From NCBI GenBank assembly GCA_016713225.1, contig JADJPO010000003.1, positions 992,001 to 1,056,000 of the forward strand: 64,000 nt of DNA, in the 5' to 3' direction. Positions 20,343 through 29,380 of this stretch are shown one piece after another. Made by a program: the position numbers and the translations under genes. The notes beneath the pieces are model-generated. The model did no database searches and was not told the origin of the DNA. It was given only the letters and a program-made list of their open reading frames with translations. This DNA comes from Kineosporiaceae bacterium (GTDB lineage Bacteria > Actinomycetota > Actinomycetes > Actinomycetales > Kineosporiaceae). Numbering within the stretch: the first letter of the stretch is position 1; each line of letters starts with the position of its first letter.

Positions 20343-20954
20343 TCACTCCTCGAATGGTCGTTCGTCAAGCCTCTCAGAGGAGTCCAGACGTCGAGCCCCG
20401 GATGGCCAATTGGCAACGCGGACAACCCCAACGGGCGTACGGGGGTGACGCGCCACCTCATGCATCGGTCGTCTCGCGGTCACCCTCGAGTGGCGCGCGA
20501 AGGGCTTGCTCGGTTGGGTTGCGCACCAGCAAAGGTATGAGGAGCAGCCCATAACCCTCGCTCGGCTCTGGCCGACAGTCTCTGTTGTGACGGCACGGGC
20601 AGCGGTGCCCTCAGCGGTGTGCTCTCGATCAAGCCAGCTGCGAGGCTGATGCGCCGGGCTGCTCATGTAGTGGACCTGCGAGACGGACTCGGCGTAGGCG
20701 CCTTCGAGGCGCCGGTAGGCGGTCTTGAGGGCGCTGCTCTTGTCCTGCGGCATCGGCGCCGGCGCCCAGACCGGCTTGCCGGCGTGCCAGGTGAGGGTCC
20801 CTTCGCCGACCTCCGCTGGGCCGCCTGCGACGAAGAGCTGATCGGCCTGGGCGAGGCGGTCCAGGGTCCCACGGCTCACGTACGCCGTGGACGCGACCAA
20901 CATGGCGGGTCGATCGCGAGGGAGCTGCAGGTCGAACGGGCCAACACACAACAC
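20343..20954 (-). pseudogene. Probable remnant of a cell-wall-binding-repeat protein
   Basis: The first 60 or so residues (PAMLVASTAYVSRGTLDRL, then LFVAGGPAEVGEGTL) resemble one unit of the cell wall-binding repeat 2 family, where the typical pattern is a hydrophobic strand, a helix, and a VVLGGP-type turn. Family proteins are secreted and carry several such units after a signal peptide. Here there is no signal peptide, only one unit, and an in-frame TGA lies just before the first possible start. The last 100 residues look like non-coding translation. A truncated remnant is the best reading; a short real gene cannot be excluded. Confidence 0.35.
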
Positions 20955-20974
20955 ACGAACAGCACATGATCTTC

Positions 20975-20991
20975 ATACCCCGAGGGGGTAT
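20975..20991. promoter_or_regulatory. CsoR/CstR-like palindromic operator, no target gene
   Basis: A perfect 7-bp inverted repeat, ATACCCC and GGGGTAT with GAG between, matches the form of operators bound by CsoR-family copper or persulfide sensors. TATACGATTT follows on the plus strand. No copper, sulfur-transferase or csoR gene lies next to it, so it may be left over from a lost operon, or it may be a chance palindrome. Confidence 0.35.
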
Positions 20992-21024
20992 ACGATTTGA
21001 TCATGCCTCTGACCTGCGGTTATA

Positions 21025-21101
<77 letters not shown>

Positions 21102-21240
21102 GTCGTGCCCGGCATCATCGAGCGGGCTTGACGATGCTAGCGCATGACGGACCCTCGTCTTCGACCGATATCCGCCGGGCAGCGCGCTCACCCCCCGCCA
21201 GAGCTACAGAGCACAGACACCCTGGTCGACAAAGACACTC

Positions 21241-23691
21241 GTGCCGTCCGAAGCGACCCCGACGAGCACCCGCGACGCCGTCGTGCCCGACACGGGCTCT
21301 GCCGCCGGAGAGCCACGACGCCAGCGGGTGCGACCGTGGCGCAGACTGCTGACCCTGGCCCTGCTGCTCGCCCTCGGGACGACGGCCGGCCTGTTCACCC
21401 TGGCCCTCAAGCGCTCGGCGCTCCAGGCCGTCGAGGCACAGAGCGATCTGCAACGGCTGGCCACGCAACTACACGAGCTGGACGGACAGGAGTGGCGGCT
21501 CCGGGCGGGGGACATGTCGGCGGATGACATGGCCTCGGCACTGAGCGTTACCGCCGCCGACATCCAGTACGGGTTGCACGATGCCGGTGGCGAAGGCCTG
21601 TCCCTGGGTGCTGTCACGCAGATCTCCGCAGCGTTCGGCGCCTACCACGAGGCACTCGACCGGCTCATCGCCCTGCAGCGCAACGACTCTCCCATTGCCG
21701 CCGTGCAGGTCGACGAGGACCTGGTCGACCCACGGTTCGACTCCCTGGACTCGATCCTCGAGCAGCACATCATCGCGCTCGGCGAGCGGGCAGCCCATCA
21801 GGGTCTGATCAGTGACCTGGGCATCCTGGCCACCATCGTGTCGCTCATGGGCACCTCGGCCTGGGTGCTCGAGCGCGGCGTACGCGCCGACGCCCGGCAT
21901 CGGGCCGAACACGAGGCCGGGGAGCGCTATCGAGCATTGGTAGACCAATCATCCGACCTCGTCATGGTGGTCGATAGCGCCGGACAGCTCACCTTCAGCA
22001 GCCCCTCGACGACGCGGTTCCTCGACGACCATCTCGGTTCGGATCGGCGCGGGTCGACCTGGCTCGATCTGGTCCATCCGGACGATCTCGAGGCAGCCTA
22101 GGCCTGCCTCCGACTCGGCGCCGATCGGGCCGAGCGCGAGGGGATCGCCTGTCGGCTCGGCAGCGATGACCATTGGCGGGAGTACGAGATCACCGCCCAG
22201 GACCTCACCCACGAGCCCTCGGTCCAGGGCATCGTGCTCACGGCGCGCGACGTCACCGAGCGCCAGATGCTGCAGAACGCCCTGACGACTCAGGCGCTGC
22301 ACGACGCCCTCACCGGGCTGCCGAACCGGGTGCTGCTCGCCCGTCGCTTCCAGGCCGCGCTGGCCGACGAACATGCTCCCGCCTCGGCGCTACTCCTGAT
22401 CGACCTCGACCGGTTCAAGGACATCAACGACACCCTGGGCCACCATCTCGGTGACCTGCTGCTCACCCAGATCGGCCTTCGCCTGGCCGACACCGTTCAC
22501 CCGGGCGACACCATCGCCCGCCTCGGCGGCGACGAGTTCGCCGTCCTGCTGCCCGGCGTCGAAACCCTCGACCTGGCCTGTGTGATCGCTCGGCGGACCC
22601 TCGACGCCCTCACCCAGCCGTTCCTGGTCGACGGCCTCGACCTCGAGGTCGAGGCGAGCATCGGCGTCGTCCTCGCAGGACTGCACGGGGACGATGCGAC
22701 CACGCTGATGCAGCGCGCCGACGTCGCGATGTACGTCGCCAAGAACCGCGGCATCGGGATCTTCTCCTACGACCCGGACGCCGACCATCACCACCCCGAT
22801 CGACTCGCCCTGCTCAGCGACCTGCGCCGCGGCCTGGACGCGGAGGAGCTGATCATCCATTTCCAGCCTCAGCTGCGTCTGGACACCGGAGAGCTGACGG
22901 GCGCCGAGGCCCTGGTGCGGTGGCAACACCCCGATCGTGGCCTGCTCTTCCCCGACACCTTCCTGCCGATGGCCGAGCACACCGGCCTGATCACCCCCCT
23001 CACCGATCGAGTGCTCACCCTCGCCGTCCGCCAGGCCCGCCGATGGCTGGACGCCGGCCACCCCATCCGGGTCTCGGTCAACCTCTCGCCGCGCAACCTG
23101 CTGGACGACGACCTGGTCGAACGTGTCGCCCTGCTTCTGGAACGGCACGCCCTACCCACCGAACTGCTGCTCCTCGAGGTCACCGAGTCGGCCATCATCA
23201 GCGAGCCGGTACGTGCCGCCGAGGTCCTGCGCCGCCTCACCGACCACGGCATCTCCATCGCCATCGACGACTTCGGCGTCGGCTACACCAGCCTGGCTCA
23301 CCTGAAGAACCTGCCGCTACACGAGCTCAAGATCGACAAGTCCTTCATCATGACCATGAACCAGGACCGCAGCAACGACGTCATCGTGCGAGGCATGCTC
23401 GATCTGGGTCGCAACCTCGGTCTGCAGACCGTCGCCGAGGGCGTCGAGAACGCCGAGTCGATGGCCCTGCTGCACAGCTACGGCTGCGCCGTGGCCCAGG
23501 GGTACCACCTGGCTCGGCCACTGAACACCGAGGCATTCGATCGCTGGTGCGCCGAGGATCTACCCCGCCACCGTGCCGAGATCGCCGCGCTCGCCACAGC
23601 CCCGGACGACGTCCCCCCACCGATCGTCCGTGCCCACGGCACGTTCCTGCCCCCCACCCAACGACGTGGTCGACAGGGCGTCGACGGCTGA
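21241..23691 (+). pseudogene. Membrane PAS-GGDEF-EAL cyclic-di-GMP protein with in-frame TAG
   Basis: One continuous frame codes for an N-terminal sensor with a membrane segment near residues 32-52 and another near 190-210, then a PAS domain, a GGDEF domain and an EAL domain. A TAG at 22099-22101 interrupts the PAS domain; the codons on both sides (HPDDLEAA before, ACLRLGADRAE after) read on without loss of frame. GGDEF is intact (LGGDEFAVLLPG near 429), and the EAL domain has EALVRW near 554 and IDDFGVGYTSL. The position of the inhibitory RxxD site reads HPGD, so product feedback may be absent. As given, the sequence yields a 286-residue sensor piece, and perhaps a 485-residue GGDEF-EAL piece from GTG 22234, which has no clear ribosome site. 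It is convergent with der, 7 bp away. Confidence 0.85.
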
Positions 23692-23698
23692 AACCGCT

Positions 23699-25135
23699 TC
23701 AGCGACGACGCTTCTCGCGGGGGCGCACCGAGACCTCGATCGGCGTCCCGGTGAACCCGAACTCCTCGCGCAGCCTCCGCTCGACGAAGCGTCGATAGCC
23801 CGCTTCGAGGAACCCGGTGGTGAACAACACGAATCGCGGCGGACGAGTCGCCGCCTGGGTGCCGAACAGGATGCGCGGCTGCTTGCCCCCACGCAGCGGG
23901 TGCGGGTGGGCTGCCACGATCTCGGCCAGCACCCCGTTCAGCCGCGAGGTCGGGACCCGCTGCTCCCACGAGGCCAGCGAGGTGTCGAGCGCCCTGGCCA
24001 AACGGTCCACGTGCCAACGGGTCTTGGCCGAGACGTTGACCCGGGGCGCCCACTGCACCTGCACCAGGTCGATCTCGAACTCACGCTCGAGGTAGCGACG
24101 ACGCTCCTCGTCCACCAGGTCCCACTTGTTGTAGGCGAGTACCAGCCCTCGCCCGGCGTCGACCACCATCTGGATCACGCGGGTGTCCTGCTCGGTCAAC
24201 GGCTCCGAGGCATCGAGCAGGACGACGGCGACCTCCGCCTTCTCGAGCGCCGCCCGGGTACGCAGCGAGGCGTAGAAGTCGGCCCCGTGCGACTGGTGCA
24301 CCTTGCGGCGGATCCCGGCGGTGTCGACCACTCGCCACGGCCGCTGCCCGATCTCGACGATCTCGTCGACCGGGTCGCGCGTCGTCCCGGCGGTGGCATC
24401 GACCACCACCCGCTCGCGCCCCGCCAAAGCGTTGAGCAGCGAGGACTTCCCGACATTCGGGCGCCCCAGCAGCGCCACCCGGCGCAGCCCGTCCTGCTCC
24501 GCGCCGCCCACCGCCGAGACCTCCGGCAGCACCGCGAGGCAGGCGTCGAGCAGGTCGCCGCTGCCTCGGCCGTGCACGGCCGAGACCGGGTACGGCTCAC
24601 CGAGTCCCAGGCTCCACAAGGTCGCGGCATCGGCCTCACCGCGCAGGTCGTCCACCTTGTTCGCGGCCAGTACGACGGGCTTCCCGCTGCGGCGCAACAG
24701 TTTCACCACGGCTTCGTCGGTGTCCGTGGCGCCGACCGTGGCATCGACGACGAACAACACCGCATCGGCCAGCTCGACGGCCAGCTCGGCCTGCTCGGCC
24801 ACCCGTGCCGCCATCCCCCGGACGTCCCGCTCCCAGCCCCCGGTGTCCACCACCAGGAACGGGCGCCCTGCCCACTCCGCGGGATAGCTCACCCGGTCAC
24901 GGGTCACGCCGGGAACATCCTCGACGACCGCCTCGCGCCGGCCCAGGATCCGGTTCACCAGTGTCGATTTGCCCACGTTCGGGCGGCCGACCACGGCGAG
25001 CACCGGCAATGGCCCCGCGCTCTGTTCAGCCCCCCCGGCGTCCTCGCCCTCGGCGAGCAGCGCGCGGTCCTCCTCAGACAGGTCGTACTCGTCCAGTCCG
25101 GCGAGCAAAGCCCGCCCGACATCCGGCTCAGTCAT
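23699..25135 (-). CDS. der: Ribosome-assembly GTPase Der (EngA)
   Basis: This is a 478-residue protein with two tandem GTPase domains, the hallmark of Der, which acts in 50S subunit assembly. Each domain shows P-loop GRPNVGKS (one preceded by VLAVV, the other by RRVALL), DTGGW or DTAGI as G3, and NKVD or NKWD as G4. The C-terminal KH-like domain ends in a basic tail (RPREKRRR). The ATG at 25135 overlaps the cmk stop as ATGA, so the two are co-translated. An acidic N-terminal extension of about 45 residues, common in actinobacterial Der, precedes the first domain. Confidence 0.97.
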   Translation of the reverse strand: MTEPDVGRALLAGLDEYDLSEEDRALLAEGEDAGGAEQSAGPLPVLAVVGRPNVGKSTLVNRILGRREAVVEDVPGVTRDRVSYPAEWAGRPFLVVDTGGWERDVRGMAARVAEQAELAVELADAVLFVVDATVGATDTDEAVVKLLRRSGKPVVLAANKVDDLRGEADAATLWSLGLGEPYPVSAVHGRGSGDLLDACLAVLPEVSAVGGAEQDGLRRVALLGRPNVGKSSLLNALAGRERVVVDATAGTTRDPVDEIVEIGQRPWRVVDTAGIRRKVHQSHGADFYASLRTRAALEKAEVAVVLLDASEPLTEQDTRVIQMVVDAGRGLVLAYNKWDLVDEERRRYLEREFEIDLVQVQWAPRVNVSAKTRWHVDRLARALDTSLASWEQRVPTSRLNGVLAEIVAAHPHPLRGGKQPRILFGTQAATRPPRFVLFTTGFLEAGYRRFVERRLREEFGFTGTPIEVSVRPREKRRR

Positions 25136-25869
25136 CCCACACTCACGTTTCCACACACACTCAGCACGGCCTCGACCGTCTGATCGAAGGTCAGTCCCGA
25201 GGAATCCAGTTCCAGCACGCCGTCCGCCGCGGTGTGAAAGCTCGACACCGTCGCGTCGTCGGCGTCGCGGCGCACCACCACGTCCCGCATCGAGGCCACC
25301 GCCTCGGCGCTGGCCTCACCGTGCACCTCGCGCGCCCGGCGCGCCAGCCGGGCCGCCTCACTCGCGGTCAACAGCAGCCGGACGTCGGCGTCCGGGGCCA
25401 CCACCGTGGTGATGTCGCGCCCCTCGGCCACGATCCCGCTGCCGTCGGCCCGGGCCGCGTCGATGATCTCGCGCTGGCGGCGGCGCAGATCGGCCCGCAC
25501 CCCCAGGTTGGTCGCCACGGCGCTGACCGCCGCCGAGATCCGGTGCTCGCGGATCGCCTCGGTCACCTCCACCAGCCGACCCCCGCGCCGGACGGCGATG
25601 CGCTCCAGGTCCGGGTCGGTCGAGAGGTCGAGGTCGAGCGCCACCGTGTGGGCGGTCACCACAGCCTGCGCGGCGTCGTCCGAAGCGGTGTGGAGCCCGG
25701 CGGCGAGCACCGACCAGCACACCGCGCGGTACATCGCCCCGGTGTCCAGGTAGCGCAGGCCCAGCCGGCGCGCCACCTCGCGCGAGACGCTCGACTTGCC
25801 CGAGCCAGAGGGTCCGTCGATAGCGACGACCAGTCCGGCGCGGCGCGGTACGGCGGCGTCGGCAGGCAC
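25132..25869 (-). CDS. cmk: Cytidylate kinase
   Basis: This is a 245-residue CMP/dCMP kinase, which makes CDP and dCDP from ATP and the monophosphates. The P-loop is GPSGSGKSS near residue 20. YLDTGAMYRA follows, and the substrate and lid parts IVAEGRDITTVV and RRDADDATV fit the family. The GTG at 25869 is chosen because GGAGG lies 6 nt upstream; an in-frame ATG-like start at 25911 has no ribosome site. It overlaps der by 4 bp. Cmk next to Der is a conserved actinobacterial pair. Confidence 0.95.
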   Translation of the reverse strand: MPADAAVPRRAGLVVAIDGPSGSGKSSVSREVARRLGLRYLDTGAMYRAVCWSVLAAGLHTASDDAAQAVVTAHTVALDLDLSTDPDLERIAVRRGGRLVEVTEAIREHRISAAVSAVATNLGVRADLRRRQREIIDAARADGSGIVAEGRDITTVVAPDADVRLLLTASEAARLARRAREVHGEASAEAVASMRDVVVRRDADDATVSSFHTAADGVLELDSSGLTFDQTVEAVLSVCGNVSVG

Positions 25870-25980
25870 TTTCAACCTCCGGAAGACAACTCGGGAACGG
25901 TGGCAGACCACCGGGGAACGGCGCCCCAGACTATCTCGCCGGGCGGCGACCGATGTCCCGCCCGGGTTGCGGACGGCGCC

Positions 25981-27168
25981 TCACCCGGCGGGGGCGCGGC
26001 GTCCGGCGCGGTGTACCCAGAACCCGACCCAGCCGCTGCCGACCAGGGCGACCACCCCGGTCGCCACCACGGCGGTGGCCAGCGGCGCCAGCGCAGCCAA
26101 CCCGCCGAGCAGCAGCGGCCCGCCCACGCCGCCCACCTCACCGCAGGTGCGCCAGGCCCCCAGGAACTGGGACCGGCCCCGCGTCGGCGCCGCATCGGCA
26201 CCCAGCGTCATGACGATGCCCGAGCCCAGACCGTTGCCGATCCCGATCACCAGCGCGACGGCCTGCACCGTGACCGCGCCGTGGGCCAGCGGCAACAGGC
26301 AGAACCCCAGCGCCATCACCGCGACACACGACCAGCCCACCCAGAACCGCCCGTAGCGGTCCATGATCCAGCCCGCTGGGTAGAACAGCAGCAGTTCGAT
26401 CGCCGAGGACACCCCGACGATCAGCGAGATCACCTCGGCGTCGAGGCCGACGTGTTCGGCCCACAGCGGCACCAGCGCTGCGCGCACGGCACGGGTGCCC
26501 GAGATCACCACCACCGAGGTGCCCAGGGTGAACAGGACGCCGCGATGCGCACCGAGCACCTCGATCATGCGGACGCCGGCGTGCTCGGCTCGAGCCGGGG
26601 CGCTCAGGTCGGGCAGGGTCAGCGTCAGCGCCGCCGCCGCGAGGGAGGCGACCGCTGCCAGCAGGAACGGCGCGCGGATCCCCCACCGATCGATCAGGAC
26701 GGCGCCCAGCAGCGGGCCGACCACGGCGCCGATGCGGTGCACGCCGCCCAGGGTCGACAAGGCCCGCGCCCGATGCGCGGCCGGCACCAGATCGATCATG
26801 TATCCCTGCCGGGCCAACAGGAACGCGGTCCAGGCGATGTTGCTGACCAGCGCCGTGACCATGAACAACGGCAGGTTCCCGGCCAGAGCCATGATCGTCA
26901 TCGCCGTGGCGTCGATCACCCCGGCCCCGACCAGGGTGCGCCGCTCCCCGATGCGATCCACCAGGGAACCCGCCGGCAGCGAGGCGATCAGTGGCCCGAG
27001 CCCGGCCAACCCGATCATCAACGCGGCGAGTTGGACGCTGGCCCCGAGGTGACGAGCCAGCAACGGCAGCACCGGCAGGGTGGCGCCGTACCCGATCGCG
27101 GCCAGCGCCGAGGGGCCGTACGCCGTCAGCGCGATCGAGCGCAACCGGAAGTCGGTGGACACGATCAC
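25981..27168 (-). CDS. MFS transporter
   Basis: This is a 395-residue integral membrane protein with about 12 hydrophobic segments. The conserved MFS loop after the second helix reads GSLVDRIGERR, matching the G-x-x-x-D-R-x-G-R-R pattern. The central loop (LPDLSAPARAEHAGVRMIE) divides the two six-helix halves. The substrate cannot be told; a drug or small-metabolite exporter is the usual guess for this size. The GTG start at 27168 follows GAGGGAG; a GTG two codons later is possible. It is read toward cmk with about 110 bp between, and its upstream region holds a 7-bp tandem repeat and a palindromic repeat. Confidence 0.88.
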   Translation of the reverse strand: MIVSTDFRLRSIALTAYGPSALAAIGYGATLPVLPLLARHLGASVQLAALMIGLAGLGPLIASLPAGSLVDRIGERRTLVGAGVIDATAMTIMALAGNLPLFMVTALVSNIAWTAFLLARQGYMIDLVPAAHRARALSTLGGVHRIGAVVGPLLGAVLIDRWGIRAPFLLAAVASLAAAALTLTLPDLSAPARAEHAGVRMIEVLGAHRGVLFTLGTSVVVISGTRAVRAALVPLWAEHVGLDAEVISLIVGVSSAIELLLFYPAGWIMDRYGRFWVGWSCVAVMALGFCLLPLAHGAVTVQAVALVIGIGNGLGSGIVMTLGADAAPTRGRSQFLGAWRTCGEVGGVGGPLLLGGLAALAPLATAVVATGVVALVGSGWVGFWVHRAGRRAPAG

Positions 27169-27196
27169 CGATTCTCCCTCGCCCCGCCTTCAACCT

Positions 27197-27244
27197 CAGC
27201 CCCCAGCCCTCAGCCCCCAGCCCCCAGCCCCCGGCCCCCGGCCC
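27197..27244. repeat. Tandem 7-bp repeat (CAGCCCC-type), 7 units
   Basis: Seven consecutive 7-mers are visible: CAGCCCC, CAGCCCT, three more CAGCCCC, CGGCCCC, and a last CGGCCC. They lie between the divergent MFS and GNAT genes, directly next to repeat copy 1. The minus strand is G-rich with spaced G runs and could form a quadruplex. Confidence 0.9.
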
Positions 27245-27312
27245 ATGATCACCGTTGGATCGCACTTTCCCACCGCCTAGCCGGAGCAAACTGCGATCCA
27301 ACGGTGATCATG
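27244..27312. repeat. 69-bp palindromic repeat, copy 1
   Basis: Perfect 21-bp inverted arms (left 27244-27264 beginning CATGATCACCGTTGG, right 27292-27312) enclose a 27-base middle. A second copy at 28087-28155 has the same middle with one change and about two arm changes. It looks like a REP-type or small non-autonomous element. No coding capacity or transposase was seen. Confidence 0.93.
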
Positions 27313-27336
27313 GGTCGCGGGGTTAGGTTGCTCGAC

Positions 27337-28671
27337 GTGACCGTCCTCAACGTCCACGGCCAACCCCTCGGCGACCCGCTCGAGGCATGGTCCGGCTGCT
27401 CTGCGCCGGTGCCGGTCCGATTACAGGGGCGCTACGTCGTCCTCGAACCGCTCACCGGCGACCACGCCGACGACCTGTTCGCCACGCTGGCCGACCCAAC
27501 TGACACTGCGCTGTGGACCTACCGCAACGACGAACCACCCCCGAACGTCGCACAGCTGCGCCAACGCTTGGCCGCCGCCCCGGCGGGGTGGGTGAGCCTG
27601 GCGATCCGCCCCCTGGACGACGCCGCGCAGCCGGGCGCGGCGTCCGGCATGGCCTCGTGGCTGCGCGCCGACCCAGCGAACGGCGCGGTCGAGATCGGCT
27701 CGATCCTGTTCGGCCGGACCCTGCAGCGCACCCGGGCCGCGACCGAGGCGATGTACCTGATGGCGCGGCACATATTCGACGACCTCGGCTACCGGCGCTA
27801 CGAGTGGAAGTGCGACAGCCGCAACGAGCCGTCGCGGCTGGCCGCGTTGCGCCTGGGGTTTCGTTACGAGGGGCGGTTCCGCCAGCACCTGGTCTACAAG
27901 GGACGCAACCGCGACACGGACTGGTTCGCACTGACCGATGCCGACTGGCCGCCGCTGCGCGCCGCCTACGAACGCTGGCTCGATCCCGCGAACTTCATCG
28001 GCGGCGTCCAGCAGGTCGCGTTGTCGACGCTGACCACCCCGACCCGGACACATGCCCGACCCCCACCCCATGCCCGGACCCCACCGCATGATCACCGTTG
28101 GGTCGCACTTTCCCACCGCCGAGCCGGAGCAAACTGCGATCTAACGGTGATCATGGGCGGGAGGTCTTCGGAGGTCCCGAGCGCAACGGCTCAGGACACG
28201 ACCTGCCAACCGCGATCGGCCAGCGCCCGCTCCAACGCCTCGCCCGCCGACGGCAGCACCGACAGGTCGACCAGACCCACGGCACGGCCGGGGGCATGCT
28301 CCAGCGCCAGCTCTTCGATGTTCACCCCGGCATCGCCGATGTCGGCGAACAACCGGGCCAGTGACCCGGGTTCGTCCGGGATCGCCACCGTGATCGTGGC
28401 GAACACCATCGGTCGCGTCCCGTGCTTGCCTGGTAGCCGCTCACGCCCGGACCGTCCCGCCGCGACCGCTCGGGCGATGTCGGCCCGCGCCCCACGGGCG
28501 GGGTGCCCCTCCCGCTCGGCGGCCAACGCCGCCAACGCCGCGAGCACGCCGTCCAGGTCGTCACGGACGGCGGACAGCACCTCGGTCACCGGCCCCGCGT
28601 TGGCTGCCAAGATCTGCGCCCACAGCGTGGGGTCACTACCCGCGATCCGGGTCACGTCGCGCAGGCCCTGA
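27337..28671 (+). CDS. GNAT (RimJ/RimL-type) N-acetyltransferase, original stop lost
   Basis: The recognisable protein runs from GTG 27337 (MTVLNVHGQPLGDPLEAW) to about 28035. It shows the features of a GNAT acetyltransferase group with strands and loops LQRTRAATEAMYLM, YRRYEWKCDSRNEPS, LRLGFRYEG and KGRNRDTDWFALTD; acetyl-CoA is the known donor for this family and the acceptor is unknown. The frame then continues without a stop through a C-rich stretch and repeat copy 2, and on through sequence antisense to tyrA to 28671. The normal end was probably near 28040 and was removed by the repeat, so the product, if made, carries about 210 extra residues. A downstream real stop within the gene is not seen. 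Confidence 0.75.
   Translation: MTVLNVHGQPLGDPLEAWSGCSAPVPVRLQGRYVVLEPLTGDHADDLFATLADPTDTALWTYRNDEPPPNVAQLRQRLAAAPAGWVSLAIRPLDDAAQPGAASGMASWLRADPANGAVEIGSILFGRTLQRTRAATEAMYLMARHIFDDLGYRRYEWKCDSRNEPSRLAALRLGFRYEGRFRQHLVYKGRNRDTDWFALTDADWPPLRAAYERWLDPANFIGGVQQVALSTLTTPTRTHARPPPHARTPPHDHRWVALSHRRAGANCDLTVIMGGRSSEVPSATAQDTTCQPRSASARSNASPADGSTDRSTRPTARPGACSSASSSMFTPASPMSANNRASDPGSSGIATVIVANTIGRVPCLPGSRSRPDRPAATARAMSARAPRAGCPSRSAANAANAASTPSRSSRTADSTSVTGPALAAKICAHSVGSLPAIRVTSRRP
28087..28155. repeat. 69-bp palindromic repeat, copy 2
   Basis: Same unit as at 27244-27312, with arms 28087-28107 and 28135-28155 and the same middle except one base. An approximate 18-bp duplication of a C-rich unit (CATGCCCGACCCC type) precedes it. 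It lies inside the extended frame of the GNAT gene, just past the end of the recognisable domain. Confidence 0.9.
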
Positions 28672-29279
28672 CCGGCGATGGCCACCGCGGCGTCCGGCGC
28701 CTGCTGCAACCGACCGGCCACCAGGCTGGCCATCACCTGCGGCGTGTGGGAGACGAGCGCCACCGCTTCGTCGTGCTCGGCCGCCGACATGGTCACCACG
28801 CTGGCGCCCACCGTCGACGCCAGCCACCGGACGGCGTCCACCCGCCGCGACTCGTTCTTCGGCGTCGGACAGATCACCCACGGCCGGCCCAGGAACAGAT
28901 CGCCGCGCGCCGCGACGGCCCCCGAACGCTCCCGACCCGCCATCGGGTGCCCCCCGACGTAGCGCGCGGCGTCCCCGCCACCGGCCAGGACGGCGTCCAG
29001 CACGCTGGCCTTCACGCTGGCGACATCGGTCACCGTCGCCTGCGGGTGACGGGCCAGCTCGGCGAGCACCACCTGCGCCACGACGTCCGGTGGGGCGGCC
29101 ACCACCACCAGGTCGGGATCGAACTCACCGGTGTCGATCTCACCGGCGCCCAGGTCACGGGCCAGTGCCAGCGCCGTCGGTGAGGGATCGGCGAGCAGCA
29201 CCCGTACCCCGGCTCCGCTGAGGCACAACGCGACGCTGGTGCCGAGCAGGCCGGTGCCGACCACCCGCACCGTGTTCAC
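28191..29279 (-). CDS. tyrA: Prephenate dehydrogenase with ACT domain
   Basis: This is a 362-residue protein that turns prephenate and NAD(P)+ into 4-hydroxyphenylpyruvate in tyrosine synthesis. The N-terminal nucleotide-binding motif is VGTGLLGTSVAL. Substrate-site segments GGHPMAGRERSG and VSHTPQVMASLVA follow. The last 80 residues (FATITVAIPDEPGSLARLF) form an ACT regulatory domain, consistent with tyrosine feedback. The GTG start at 29279 fits the family N-terminus; a longer in-frame extension is unlikely because it overlaps the facing gene. The gene is co-directional with rluB further on, and its end sits beside repeat copy 2. Confidence 0.93.
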   Translation of the reverse strand: MNTVRVVGTGLLGTSVALCLSGAGVRVLLADPSPTALALARDLGAGEIDTGEFDPDLVVVAAPPDVVAQVVLAELARHPQATVTDVASVKASVLDAVLAGGGDAARYVGGHPMAGRERSGAVAARGDLFLGRPWVICPTPKNESRRVDAVRWLASTVGASVVTMSAAEHDEAVALVSHTPQVMASLVAGRLQQAPDAAVAIAGQGLRDVTRIAGSDPTLWAQILAANAGPVTEVLSAVRDDLDGVLAALAALAAEREGHPARGARADIARAVAAGRSGRERLPGKHGTRPMVFATITVAIPDEPGSLARLFADIGDAGVNIEELALEHAPGRAVGLVDLSVLPSAGEALERALADRGWQVVS

Positions 29280-29380
29280 GCGACCCAGCCTAGTGCGGTG
29301 TGGGTGGGGGCTGTCCCCCGCCGCGAATCGGGGGTGGGCACCCTGGTTCGCCAGACGCCCCCGCACCAGGCTCATGGGAC

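Noticed and set aside
19830..20540. A 236-residue plus-strand frame
   Set aside because: Antisense to the HTH/zinc-ribbon gene and its flank; basic composition without motifs.
24805..27336. A very long plus-strand frame running over der, cmk and the MFS gene into the GNAT gene
   Set aside because: Only the part after 27337 has a recognisable domain; the rest is antisense to real genes, as usual at high GC.
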